From the NCBI RefSeq assembly GCF_019455385.1, contig NZ_JACOFR010000019.1, positions 1-64,000 of the forward strand: a stretch of 64,000 bases of DNA, written 5' to 3'. The stretch comes from Bradyrhizobium sp. BR 10289 (GTDB lineage: Bacteria > Pseudomonadota > Alphaproteobacteria > Rhizobiales > Xanthobacteraceae). Within the stretch, counting starts at the first letter, position 1. Every line of letters starts with the position of its first letter. The translations under genes were made by a program, and so were the position numbers. Shown here in pieces: positions 1 to 8,449 of this stretch. Under the pieces are notes generated by a model that was given only the letters and a program-made list of their open reading frames with translations, made no database searches and was not told the DNA's origin.

Positions 1-1073
1 CGGCCACCACGGCTGACCTGTTGAAGGCGATCGACCTTGCCACCGGCGTGCAGACGGCGACCAACGCGAGCGGCACCGCGACGGTGACGACCGCGACCGG
101 CCAGACCGCTTCGTCGATCAACGCCTCCGGCCAGCTCAAGATCTCGACCGGCGTCAACGCCGATCTCGCGATCACCGGCACCGGCAACGCGTTGTCCGTG
201 TTCGGCCTCGCCGGCAACACCGGCACCGCTTCGGCCTTCACCGCGGCGCGCAGCTCGGGCACCGGCGGCATCAACGGCAAGACCTTGACCTTCACCTCCT
301 TCAACGGCGGCACCGCGGTCGACGTCACCCTCGGCGACGGCACCAACGGCACGGTCAAGACGCTCGATCAGCTCAACACCAAGCTGCAGGCCAACAACCT
401 GACGGCGACGATCGACGCCAACGGCCTGCTGACGATCTCCTCGACCAACGACTACGCCTCTTCGACGCTCGGTTCGGCCACGGCCGGCGGCGCGATCGGC
501 GGCACGCTGACCTCCGCGATCAACTTCTCGACGGCCTCCGCGCCGGTCCAGGATTCGGTCGCTCAGACCAGCCGTGCGAACCTCGTCAGCCAGTACAACA
601 ACATCCTGAACCAGATCGACACGACGGCCCTGGACGCGTCCTTCAACGGCGTGAACCTGCTCAACGGCGACCAGCTCAAGCTGGTGTTCGACGAGACCGG
701 CAAGTCGAACCTGAACATCACGGGTGTGACGTACAACTCCAAGGGTCTGGGCCTGGCCTCGCTGACCAGCGGCGTCGACTTCATCGACAACGCTGCGACC
801 AACAAGGTGCTGTCCAAGCTGAATGATGCCTCGAGCACGCTGCGCTCGGAAGCGTCGACTCTCGGCTCGAACCTCTCGGTCGTGCAGGTGCGTCAGGACT
901 TCAACAAGAACCTGATCAACGTGCTGCAGACCGGTTCGTCCAACCTGACCCTGGCCGACACCAACGTCGAAGCCGCCAACAGCCAGGCCCTGTCGACCCG
1001 CCAGTCGATCGCAGTCTCCGCGCTGTCGCTGGCCAACCAGTCGCAGCAGAGCGTGCTCCAGCTGCTCCGCTAA
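1..1073 (+). CDS. fliC: Flagellin, C-terminal part (5' end outside window)
   Basis: This is the 3' part of a flagellin gene, the filament subunit. The reading frame is open from base 3 and has no true start here. The visible part covers the end of a long variable central domain and the conserved C-terminal D1/D0 helices, ending in the usual flagellin tail rich in S, A, L, N and Q and closing with LQLLR. It is almost identical, in DNA and protein, to the matching part of the next flagellin (about 2610 to 3680). It is the first visible member of a tandem array with a terminator hairpin after it. Family assignment is firm; which paralogue it is cannot be said. Confidence 0.95.
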   Translation, partial: ATTADLLKAIDLATGVQTATNASGTATVTTATGQTASSINASGQLKISTGVNADLAITGTGNALSVFGLAGNTGTASAFTAARSSGTGGINGKTLTFTSFNGGTAVDVTLGDGTNGTVKTLDQLNTKLQANNLTATIDANGLLTISSTNDYASSTLGSATAGGAIGGTLTSAINFSTASAPVQDSVAQTSRANLVSQYNNILNQIDTTALDASFNGVNLLNGDQLKLVFDETGKSNLNITGVTYNSKGLGLASLTSGVDFIDNAATNKVLSKLNDASSTLRSEASTLGSNLSVVQVRQDFNKNLINVLQTGSSNLTLADTNVEAANSQALSTRQSIAVSALSLANQSQQSVLQLLR

Positions 1074-1101
1074 TCGCGGACGACATCGCAAGCAGAGTAG
1101 G

Positions 1102-1134
1102 GCGGCGGGGCTTCGGCTCCGCCGCTTTCTTTTT
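1102..1134 (+). terminator. Intrinsic terminator after first flagellin
   Basis: A GC-rich stem (GCGGCGG pairing with CCGCCGC around a CTTCGG-containing loop) is followed by TTTCTTTTT. It lies about 30 bases after the flagellin stop. Almost the same hairpin follows the second flagellin. Confidence 0.85.
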
Positions 1135-1260
1135 GGCCCATGCGATCGCGAGGGGCCACCGGGAAGCTCGAGAAAGTAACCGCCGGTTATGGTTAATGGT
1201 GCGTAAGCGCGCCGAAATGCCAATGATTTCAGTTCGATCGCCGACGCGTTCGAGCCTCTC

Positions 1261-1284
1261 GCGCCGGTTATGGTGAACCGGCGC
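1261..1284. promoter_or_regulatory. Inverted repeat upstream of second flagellin
   Basis: A perfect 9-base inverted repeat, GCGCCGGTT-N6-AACCGGCGC, lies about 110 bases before the second flagellin start. The 13-base word CGCCGGTTATGGT inside it also occurs at 1181 to 1193, so the 324-base gap between the two flagellins carries two related copies. No sigma-factor boxes could be assigned with confidence in this gap. The role as an operator is an inference. Confidence 0.4.
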
Positions 1285-1397
1285 TTATATGGGCAAGGCT
1301 CGTTTCACCCTTTGTTAGCCATGTCGGGGCAGGCTGTCCCCGTCACTCGATCCAGAAGCGATCGAACGAAGACGCGTAAACCAGAAGGGTAAGAGTT

Positions 1398-3680
1398 ATG
1401 TCCGGTATCGTTCTCTCTGCGTCGGTTCGCCAGAACCTGCTGTCTCTCCAGTCCACCGCCGATCTTCTCGCCACCACACAGAACCGTCTGTCGACCGGCA
1501 AGAGCGTCAATTCGGCTCTGGACAATCCCACCAACTATTTTACGGCCCAGTCGCTCGACAACCGCGCCAGCGACATCAACAACCTGCTCGACAGCATCGC
1601 CAACGGCGTGCAGGTGCTGCAGGCTGCCAACACCGGCCTGACCTCGCTGCAGAAGCTGATCGACAGCGCGAAGTCGATCGCCAACCAGGCGCTGCAGACC
1701 ACGGTCGGCTATTCCTCGAAGTCGAGCGTATCGACCACGATCGCAGGCGCGACTGCTTCGGATCTGCGCGGCACCACGAGCTATTCGAGCGCTTCGGCAT
1801 TCAGCAACGTGCTGTACACCGGCGCTGCCGGCGGCACGACTCCCGCCTCGTCCTCCACCAAGCTTGGTGGCGTCTCGGGCGTGCTGACGGGCACCGCGCT
1901 GAACGACAACCAAGCCACTCCGGCTGCTATCTCCGCGACCACCAAGCTGTATGGTGACGGTCTGGCGGCTGGCACCGCCGGTCTGAGCGATAACACCACC
2001 ACGCAATTCGTCGACGGCGCGAGCTTCACGGTCGCCGGCCACACCATCACCTTCAAGGCGGGTGCGATTGGTGCTGCCACTGTTCCGAGCGGTTCCGGTG
2101 TCAGCGGCAACGTGCTCACCGATGGCAGCGGCAACTCGACCATCTATCTCGGTGCGGCCGGTGCCAACTCGGCAGCCACGGTTGGCGACGTGCTGAAGGC
2201 AATCGACCTCGCCAGCGGCGTGAAGACCGCAGCCAACTCGGGCGGTGTCGCGACGGTGACGACCACCGCCGGTCAGACGCCGTCGTCGGTCAGCGTCGGC
2301 GGTTCGCTGCTCGTGCAGTCCACGACGGGTGCCGATCTCGATGTCACTGGTGCGGCCGACCTGCTGCACGCGCTCGGCCTGACGGCGGCAACCGGTGGCG
2401 CCGACGCGACCGCGACGGCAACCCGCACTGCCGGTACCAACACGCTCTCCACCATCCTTCAGACCAACTCGTCGCTGAACGTCGACGGCCATGTCATCAC
2501 CTTCAAGGATGGTGTTGCGCCTGCTGCGGCGAACGTTCCGACCGGCTCGGGCGTCAGCGGCAACCTTGTCACCGACGGCAACGGCAACTCGACGATCTAT
2601 CTCGGGGGCGCCACCACGGCTGACCTGTTGAAGGCGATCGACCTTGCCACCGGCGTGCAGACCGCGACCAACGCCAGCGGCACCGCGACGGTGACGACGG
2701 CCGCTGGCCTGACCGCATCTTCGATCAACAGCTCCGGCCAGCTGAAGATCTCGAGCGGCGTCAATGCCGACCTCGCGATCACCGGCACCGGCAATGCGCT
2801 GTCCGTGTTCGGCCTCGGCGGCAACACCGGTACGGCCTCGGCCTTCACCGCGGCGCGCAGCTCCGGCACCGGCGGCATCAACGGCAAGACCTTGACCTTC
2901 ACCTCCTTCAACGGCGGCACCGCGGTCAACGTCACCTTCGGCGACGGCACCAACGGCACGGTCAAGACGCTGGATCAGCTCAACTCGCAGCTCCAGGCCA
3001 ACAACCTGTCCGCGACGATCGATGCCAACGGCCTGCTGACGATCTCCGCCTCGAACGACTACGCGTCCTCGACGCTCGGTTCGGCCACGGCCGGCGGTGC
3101 GATCGGCGGCACGCTGACCTCGTCGCTGACCTTCACCACCGCTTCGACGCCGGTGCAGGACGTGGTGGCGCAGTCAACCCGCGCCAACCTGGTCTCGCAG
3201 TACAACAACATCCTGAACCAGATCGACACCACCTCGGTCGACTCCTCGTTCAACGGTGTCAACCTGCTCAACGGCGACCAGCTCAAGCTGGTGTTCGACG
3301 AGACCGGCAAGTCGAGCCTGAACATCACGGGGGTGACCTACAACTCCCGCGGCCTGGGCCTCGCCTCGCTGGTCGTCGGCGTCGACTTCATCGACAACGC
3401 CGCCACCAACAGGGTGCTGACCAATCTGAACTCGGCGTCCAGCACGCTGCGTTCCGAGGCCTCGGCGCTCGGTTCGAACCTCTCGGTCGTGCAGATCCGT
3501 CAGGACTTCAACAAGAACCTGATCAACGTGCTGCAGACCGGCTCGTCCAACCTGACCCTGGCCGACACCAACGTCGAAGCCGCCAACAGCCAAGCGCTGT
3601 CGACCCGCCAGTCGATCGCGGTCTCCGCGCTGTCGCTGGCCAACACTTCGCAGCAGAGCGTGCTCCAGCTGCTCCGCTAA
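1398..3680 (+). CDS. fliC: Flagellin, long form
   Basis: Flagellin of 760 residues, much longer than the usual 270 to 550. The N-terminal D0/D1 region (about residues 1 to 110) has the typical SLQSTADLLATTQNRLSTGK pattern, and the last 150 residues carry the C-terminal helices. The middle is a long variable domain in which a module recurs: a segment around ITFKAG, a GSGVSGN turn, a D/G-N-S-T-I-Y-L-G strand, DVLKAIDLASGV and a LLHALGL-like end appears once at about residues 205 to 330 and again at about 360 to 480. The ATG has AAGGGTAAGAG just upstream. It should be exported by the flagellar type III system and form the filament. Its C-terminal third is nearly identical to the preceding gene. 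Confidence 0.97.
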   Translation: MSGIVLSASVRQNLLSLQSTADLLATTQNRLSTGKSVNSALDNPTNYFTAQSLDNRASDINNLLDSIANGVQVLQAANTGLTSLQKLIDSAKSIANQALQTTVGYSSKSSVSTTIAGATASDLRGTTSYSSASAFSNVLYTGAAGGTTPASSSTKLGGVSGVLTGTALNDNQATPAAISATTKLYGDGLAAGTAGLSDNTTTQFVDGASFTVAGHTITFKAGAIGAATVPSGSGVSGNVLTDGSGNSTIYLGAAGANSAATVGDVLKAIDLASGVKTAANSGGVATVTTTAGQTPSSVSVGGSLLVQSTTGADLDVTGAADLLHALGLTAATGGADATATATRTAGTNTLSTILQTNSSLNVDGHVITFKDGVAPAAANVPTGSGVSGNLVTDGNGNSTIYLGGATTADLLKAIDLATGVQTATNASGTATVTTAAGLTASSINSSGQLKISSGVNADLAITGTGNALSVFGLGGNTGTASAFTAARSSGTGGINGKTLTFTSFNGGTAVNVTFGDGTNGTVKTLDQLNSQLQANNLSATIDANGLLTISASNDYASSTLGSATAGGAIGGTLTSSLTFTTASTPVQDVVAQSTRANLVSQYNNILNQIDTTSVDSSFNGVNLLNGDQLKLVFDETGKSSLNITGVTYNSRGLGLASLVVGVDFIDNAATNRVLTNLNSASSTLRSEASALGSNLSVVQIRQDFNKNLINVLQTGSSNLTLADTNVEAANSQALSTRQSIAVSALSLANTSQQSVLQLLR

Positions 3681-3710
3681 TAAGCGACTGAAATTACTGG
3701 AAAAATTACG

Positions 3711-3741
3711 GCGGCGGGGCTTCGGCTCCGCCGCTTTTTTA
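3711..3741 (+). terminator. Intrinsic terminator after second flagellin
   Basis: GCGGCGGGGCTTCGGCTCCG is followed by CCGC and TTTTTTATT, so the stem and loop are almost the same as in the hairpin after the first flagellin. Each flagellin in the array therefore appears to end its own transcript. Confidence 0.88.
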
Positions 3742-3779
3742 TTGGCGCGGAACCCCGTGCGATACCGGGGGAGTACCCG

Positions 3780-3829
3780 CTAACCCCGCATTAACCCTGT
3801 CTCTTAAACCGCCGTTAACCATACTTTAA
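3780..3829 (+). promoter_or_regulatory. Cluster of CtrA-like TTAA-N7-TTAA sites before third flagellin
   Basis: Three TTAA half-sites at 3804, 3815 and 3826 are spaced exactly 11 bases apart, giving two overlapping TTAA-N7-TTAA boxes. A further near match, CTAA-N7-TTAAC, lies at 3780 to 3795. The alphaproteobacterial cell-cycle regulator CtrA is known to bind TTAA-N7-TTAAC. The cluster lies about 85 to 135 bases before the third flagellin start. Binding is inferred from the pattern only. Confidence 0.6.
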
Positions 3830-3912
3830 AGGACACCCCCTAAGACTGGACAAAAGCCCGCTTTCCAGACCGCGCGGCCGATTCGTATCCGGTTCAAGAG
3901 GAAGTCTCGCCA

Positions 3913-6222
3913 ATGTCCAACATCGTTCTCTCGGCGTCCGTTCGCCAGAACCTGTTGTCGCTGCAGTCGACGGCCGACCTGCTGGCCACCACGCAGCAGC
4001 GCCTTGCGACCGGCAAGAAGGTCAACACTGCGCTGGACAATCCCACCAACTTCTTCACCGCGCAGGGGCTCGACAACCGGGCCAGCGACATCAGCAACCT
4101 GCTCGACGGCATCAACAACGGTGTGCAGGTGCTCCAGGCCGCCAACACCGGCATCACCTCGCTGCAGAAGCTGATCGACAGCGCCAAGTCGATCGCCAAC
4201 CAGGCGCTCCAGACCACGGTCGGTTACTCGACCAAGTCGAACGTCTCGACCACGATTCCGGGCGCGACGCCCGCCGATCTGCGCGGCACCACCAGCTATG
4301 CCAGCGCGGTTGCCAGCAGCAACGTGCTCTATACCGGCGCACCCGGCGGCACCACGGCCGCGACGTCCGGCACCAAGCTCGGCGGCGTTGCCGGCGTCCT
4401 GACGGGGGTTCCGGTCCAGGACAACCAGGCCACCGGCGTCAACATCACCGCGACCACCAAGCTTTATGGCGACGGTCTGTCGGCCCCCAATGGCGGTCTC
4501 AGCACCGCGGCCACCACCCAGTTCGTCGACGGTGCGAGCTTCACCGTGAACGGCCACACCATCACCTTCAAGGCCGGCGCTGCCCCCAACGTCGTGGGCT
4601 CGCCCAACACTTTGCCCTCCGGCTATGGCCTCGACAGCTCCGGCACGCAAAGCGTCGCGACGGACGGCAACGGCAACTCCGTCATCTATCTCGGCTCCAG
4701 CGCCACCAACTCGGCCGCGACCGTCGGCGACGTGATCAAGGCCATCGACCTCGCCAGCGCCACGCGCAGTGCGACGATCAGCGGCGGCGTCGCCACGCTT
4801 AACGCCAATAACACCGGCCAGACGCCGTCCAGCATCACCGGCGGTGCGATCTCGCTCGAGAGCTCGACCGGCGGCGATCTCAACGTCACCGGAACGGCCG
4901 ACCTGCTGCATGCGCTCGGCCTGACCAGCGCGACGGGCGGCGGCAACACGACGCTGACGGCAGCCCGCACCGCAGGCGCAGGCACCCTGTCGGGTCTGCT
5001 CCAGACTGGCTCGACGCTGAACATCGACGGGCACGTCATCACCTTCAAGGACGGACCGAAGCCCACGGCCGCGGCGACCGGATCGGGCGTGACCGGCAAT
5101 ATCGTCACCGACGGCAACGGCAACTCGACCGTCTATCTCCAGACCGCCACGACCGCCGACCTGTTGAACGCGATCGATCTTGCGACCGGCGTGCAGACGG
5201 CGACGATCAACCAGGTCAACGGCACCGCTACGCTCGCCACCGCGACCGGCCAGGTCAACTCCACCATCGCGGCCAGCGGCGCGCTCAAGATCTCGACCGG
5301 CATCAATGCCGACCTCGCCATCACCAGCACCGGCAACGCGCTGTCCGCGCTCGGCCTTGCCGGCAACACCGGTACCGCTTCGGCGTTCACTGCGGCGCGC
5401 ACCTCCGGCGTCGGCGGCATCAACGGCAAGACCCTGACCTTCACCGCCTTCAACGGCGGCACGCCGGTCAACGTCACCTTCGGCGACGGCACCAACGGCA
5501 CGGTCAAGACGCTCGACCAGCTCAACAACCAGCTTCAGGCGAACCACCTGACGGCGACGATCGACGCCAACGGCCTGCTCACGATCACCACCGTCAACGA
5601 ATACGCCTCCTCGACGCTCGGTTCGGCGGCTGCAGGCGGCGCGATCGGCGGCACCATCACCAGCGCGCTGACCTTCTCGACCGCCCAGCCGCCGGTCCAG
5701 GATCCCGTCGCGCAGACCGCGCGCTCGAACCTCGTCAACCAGTTCAACAACATCCTGGCGCAGATCGACACGACCTCGCAGGACTCCTCCTTCAACGGCG
5801 TCAACCTGCTCAACGGCGACACGCTGAAGCTCGTCTTCAACGAGACCGGCAGCTCGACGCTGAGCATCAACGGCGTGGTCTTCAACGCGGCCGGTCTCGG
5901 CCTCTCCAATCTCGTCAACGGCGTCGACTTCATCGACAACGGCGCCACCAACAAGGTGCTGACCAGCCTGAATGCGGCCTCGAGCACGCTGCGCTCGGAA
6001 GGCTCAGCGCTCGGCTCGAACCTCTCGATCGTGCAGGTGCGCCAGGACTTCTCCAAGAACCTGATCAACGTGCTGCAGACCGGCTCGTCCAACCTGACGC
6101 TCGCCGACACCAACGAGGAAGCGGCCAACAGCCAGGCGCTGTCGACCCGTCAGTCGATCGCGGTCTCGGCACTGTCGCTGGCCAACCAGTCGCAGCAGAG
6201 CGTGTTGCAGCTACTCCGCTAA
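3913..6222 (+). CDS. fliC: Flagellin, long form, diverged paralogue
   Basis: Flagellin of 769 residues with the same layout as the gene before it: conserved D0/D1 helices at both ends and a long central region holding two copies of the same module. The ends are nearly identical to those of the second flagellin, while the centre differs by many substitutions and short insertions, for example an added segment near residues 225 to 245. The start has GAGGAAGTC upstream. The gene has its own upstream region with CtrA-like sites and its own terminator, so it may be timed separately from the other flagellins. It forms part of the filament. Confidence 0.97.
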   Translation: MSNIVLSASVRQNLLSLQSTADLLATTQQRLATGKKVNTALDNPTNFFTAQGLDNRASDISNLLDGINNGVQVLQAANTGITSLQKLIDSAKSIANQALQTTVGYSTKSNVSTTIPGATPADLRGTTSYASAVASSNVLYTGAPGGTTAATSGTKLGGVAGVLTGVPVQDNQATGVNITATTKLYGDGLSAPNGGLSTAATTQFVDGASFTVNGHTITFKAGAAPNVVGSPNTLPSGYGLDSSGTQSVATDGNGNSVIYLGSSATNSAATVGDVIKAIDLASATRSATISGGVATLNANNTGQTPSSITGGAISLESSTGGDLNVTGTADLLHALGLTSATGGGNTTLTAARTAGAGTLSGLLQTGSTLNIDGHVITFKDGPKPTAAATGSGVTGNIVTDGNGNSTVYLQTATTADLLNAIDLATGVQTATINQVNGTATLATATGQVNSTIAASGALKISTGINADLAITSTGNALSALGLAGNTGTASAFTAARTSGVGGINGKTLTFTAFNGGTPVNVTFGDGTNGTVKTLDQLNNQLQANHLTATIDANGLLTITTVNEYASSTLGSAAAGGAIGGTITSALTFSTAQPPVQDPVAQTARSNLVNQFNNILAQIDTTSQDSSFNGVNLLNGDTLKLVFNETGSSTLSINGVVFNAAGLGLSNLVNGVDFIDNGATNKVLTSLNAASSTLRSEGSALGSNLSIVQVRQDFSKNLINVLQTGSSNLTLADTNEEAANSQALSTRQSIAVSALSLANQSQQSVLQLLR

Positions 6223-6255
6223 TCTCGCGGCGCAAGATAACTGATCGAGACAACA

Positions 6256-6283
6256 CGGCGGGGCTGATGCTCCGCCGTTTTTA
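6256..6283 (+). terminator. Intrinsic terminator after third flagellin
   Basis: CGGCGG and CCGCCG pair around a GGCTGATGCT loop and are followed by TTTTTAT. It lies about 35 bases after the stop codon. Confidence 0.85.
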
Positions 6284-6510
6284 TGGAGATCGCTAAGGCA
6301 GGATTAGCCGAGATTGATGCGCATCGTGCGAGGCGTGTTTACAGCATCCATGTGCGCATCTAACTTTCGTGGCGAAGGACTCCGTGACCCGTAATAATCC
6401 GGAGTGCTTCCAAGCAGGCACGTAAGCAAATCTTAAGCGGTGCTGCCTAGGGTTGGGAAAGAAATCCTTAAGCGCGTTCAACGGGCTAGGTAACCTCCAA
6501 GGTGTGATTG

Positions 6511-6879
6511 ATGTCGAATTCTGCTGCCTCGGCCTACGCGCGCGTTGCAACGACGACTGCCTCTCCTCGCGACATCGAAGCGCAGACCCTGCTCAAGGCG
6601 GCCAACAAGCTCCAGGACGCGGTCAACAATGCCGATCCGCTCAGCGAGCAGACGATGCATGCGCTGATGTTCAACCGTAAGCTCTGGACGATCTTCCTGA
6701 GCGAAGCCATGCGCGACACCAATCCGCAGCCGCTCGACGTCCGCCAGAAGATCGCGAACATCAGCGTGTTCGTGCTGAGCCAGACCGCCGCGCTGCAGAT
6801 GAGCCCGCAGTTCGATCACTTCCGTCCGCTGATCGAGATCAACCGGAACATTGCCGCCGGTCTGTCCGGCCGTCCGTAA
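6511..6879 (+). CDS. flaF: Flagellar biosynthesis regulator FlaF
   Basis: A 122-residue protein matching the FlaF family of alphaproteobacteria, which supports flagellin synthesis or secretion together with FlbT. Recognisable parts are AYARVATTTASPRDIEAQTL near the start and the NRKLWTIFL segment in the middle. ATG at 6511 is chosen over the TTG one codon earlier; AAGG lies about 9 bases upstream. It directly follows the flagellin array in the same direction, which is the usual place. The partner gene flbT, often next to flaF, is not seen in this window. Confidence 0.9.
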   Translation: MSNSAASAYARVATTTASPRDIEAQTLLKAANKLQDAVNNADPLSEQTMHALMFNRKLWTIFLSEAMRDTNPQPLDVRQKIANISVFVLSQTAALQMSPQFDHFRPLIEINRNIAAGLSGRP

Positions 6880-7037
6880 CAAGCGGACTGCCTGCGCATC
6901 TGCCGATCGCATGCGAAGTGGGCGCGGGTCGATATCGGCGAGGCGAGAGTCAAAAAGCCCAGGTCAAAAACATCAGGACCGGGCTTGCGACCGGTTGACC
7001 TGTCTCGACATTGCTGCTGCCGCGCGACGCCTGATGG

Positions 7038-7397
7038 TCAGGCGCTGAGGTCCGTGCTCAGCGGACGCGAGGGCTGCGACTTCAGATCCTCGGCATGGAA
7101 ATAGGCCCGCCGGCGCAGCATGGCTTCGTCGGGGAACTGGTTGACCACCGCGTCGGTCTTCTCGTTGACGACCTGGAAGACGAAGGACGCCGCCGCCTGG
7201 TCGAACACGACTTGTCGCGAAATATTCTCGTTGCTCGGCAGATCATTGCGCACGGGCGCGCTGATGTCGCTTGCGGCGACCGTCTGGCTCACCGGCAAAT
7301 CAGTCTGCACCGCCTCGTTCGCCGCCGAATTCGACGTCGTTACGATCTGCGCGGGGGCCGGTATCCCCACCGGCCTGATGCTGAAATCTGTACTCAT
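7038..7397 (-). CDS. FlaG-like flagellar protein
   Basis: A 119-residue protein. The C-terminal half (about residues 60 to 105) fits the FlaG family: a strand pair FVFQVVNEKTDAVVNQFPDE followed by AMLRRRAYF, the place where FlaG proteins have V-x-Q-I-P-x-E-x-x-L. The first 60 residues are low in complexity and probably disordered. The start has AGGAGG at good spacing. FlaG is linked to filament length control in other bacteria, but the exact role is not known here. It lies downstream of the flgI / rod-binding / FlgN-like group on the same strand, after a gap of about 160 bases. Confidence 0.7.
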   Translation of the reverse strand: MSTDFSIRPVGIPAPAQIVTTSNSAANEAVQTDLPVSQTVAASDISAPVRNDLPSNENISRQVVFDQAAASFVFQVVNEKTDAVVNQFPDEAMLRRRAYFHAEDLKSQPSRPLSTDLSA

Positions 7398-7556
7398 GGC
7401 AGCCTCCTGGTTGCCTCAATTGAGTCAAATCCCAACCCCTCTCAATGCGCAACCATGGAACACCAGGTTTGAAGACCCGGTAACGAAACGTGGCTAACCG
7501 CAGGGCGACATCGCCGCGCGGTTTTTCGTAAAATTGTCGGTTGTTTTCGCGTTCGC

Positions 7557-8054
7557 TCAGAGCGAGCGGCTGACCGCGAGCGGGGTGATGTGGCGTGGAC
7601 CGGGAGTCGCGCGGCGGCCTGCAGCGGTGTAGGTGTTCGGCACGTTGCGCTTCTGGATCTCGGCGTTGACGCCGCGCACCACGCTCTCGGACACCGCGTG
7701 TGCGGTCGCGAGCACGGTGAGATTGACCTGAAGCATCGCTCGGAACGCATCGTGGTGCCGGTGCAGCGTCGAGAGCAGCTCGGGCGCGGATTTCGCGAGC
7801 TGGGGCTGGTTGGCCTTCAATTCGCTGACGGCGACCACATAGTTCTTCGACAGTTCCTGCTTCTTGCTCTCGAGTGTCATCGCCTCGCGGACCTTGCCGG
7901 CGCGGACCAGCTCGGTCTCGCGCTCGATCAAAGCGAGCAGGGCGTTCATCGCGTCCATCAGCTGCTCGGCGACCTTGCGCGCCTCCGCGCTGCCGGGCGC
8001 ACTGTTCGGACGCTGCGCTTGCACCGGCTGGCGTGAGGCGTTGAAATGGTTCAT
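7557..8054 (-). CDS. flgN: FlgN-like flagellar export chaperone
   Basis: A 165-residue, largely helical protein. Residues 25 to 100 resemble FlgN, with a helix LMDAMNALLALIERETELV, then VRAGKVREAMTLESKKQELS and a long second helix. FlgN binds the hook-filament junction proteins FlgK and FlgL before export. The start MNHFNAS is chosen because it begins 11 bases after the stop of the rod-binding gene, consistent with one operon, flgI to flgN. The sequence is weakly conserved, so the family call is good but not certain. Confidence 0.72.
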   Translation of the reverse strand: MNHFNASRQPVQAQRPNSAPGSAEARKVAEQLMDAMNALLALIERETELVRAGKVREAMTLESKKQELSKNYVVAVSELKANQPQLAKSAPELLSTLHRHHDAFRAMLQVNLTVLATAHAVSESVVRGVNAEIQKRNVPNTYTAAGRRATPGPRHITPLAVSRSL

Positions 8055-8065
8055 CTCGTTGGACC

Positions 8066-8449
8066 TTATGCCGTACGAAGAGTGGTTTTCGCCTGCTGGA
8101 TGATCAGCGTGCGATAGACGTCGCGGGCGACACCCACGCCGCCCGCATTTGCGAAATTCTTGGAATATTGCTCGGTCAGCATCGAGCGCCACACGCCGGT
8201 GCCAGGCGTGTCGCCGAACGGGCCCTCGCCCTTGAGGCCGGATGTCATCTGCGCGAACATGCTGTTGAGGAACATCGCCTCGAAATCGGTGGCGGTCTTC
8301 TGCGCCTTGGACTGTTGTTGCGGCGAGACCTTCTGCAGCGCGGCGGCGAGCTCGAAGTCGGGGCGGCCGTTGCGGCTTTCCACGGAGAAGGCCGGGTTCG
8401 ACGAGGCGGCGAGGGCGGCGCGCGCGGTGCTGATGGTGCTGGTCTGCAT
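8066..8449 (-). CDS. flgJ: Rod-binding protein, FlgJ N-terminal type
   Basis: A 127-residue protein made only of the rod-binding domain of FlgJ: KTATDFEAMFLNSMFAQM, then GVWRSMLTEQYSKNFA and a G-V-G-V-A-R turn. FlgJ caps and helps assemble the flagellar rod in the periplasm. The muramidase domain found in the enterobacterial FlgJ is missing, which is normal in alphaproteobacteria, where a separate lytic enzyme opens the wall. The ATG shares one base with the flgI stop (TGATG), so the two are translationally coupled. A GTG one codon upstream is possible but less likely. Confidence 0.9.
   Translation of the reverse strand: MQTSTISTARAALAASSNPAFSVESRNGRPDFELAAALQKVSPQQQSKAQKTATDFEAMFLNSMFAQMTSGLKGEGPFGDTPGTGVWRSMLTEQYSKNFANAGGVGVARDVYRTLIIQQAKTTLRTA

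Noticed and set aside
1305..5547. Long minus-strand frames opposite the flagellins
   Set aside because: They mirror flagellin codons and read as R/G/V/D-rich nonsense; no ribosome-binding site is seen.
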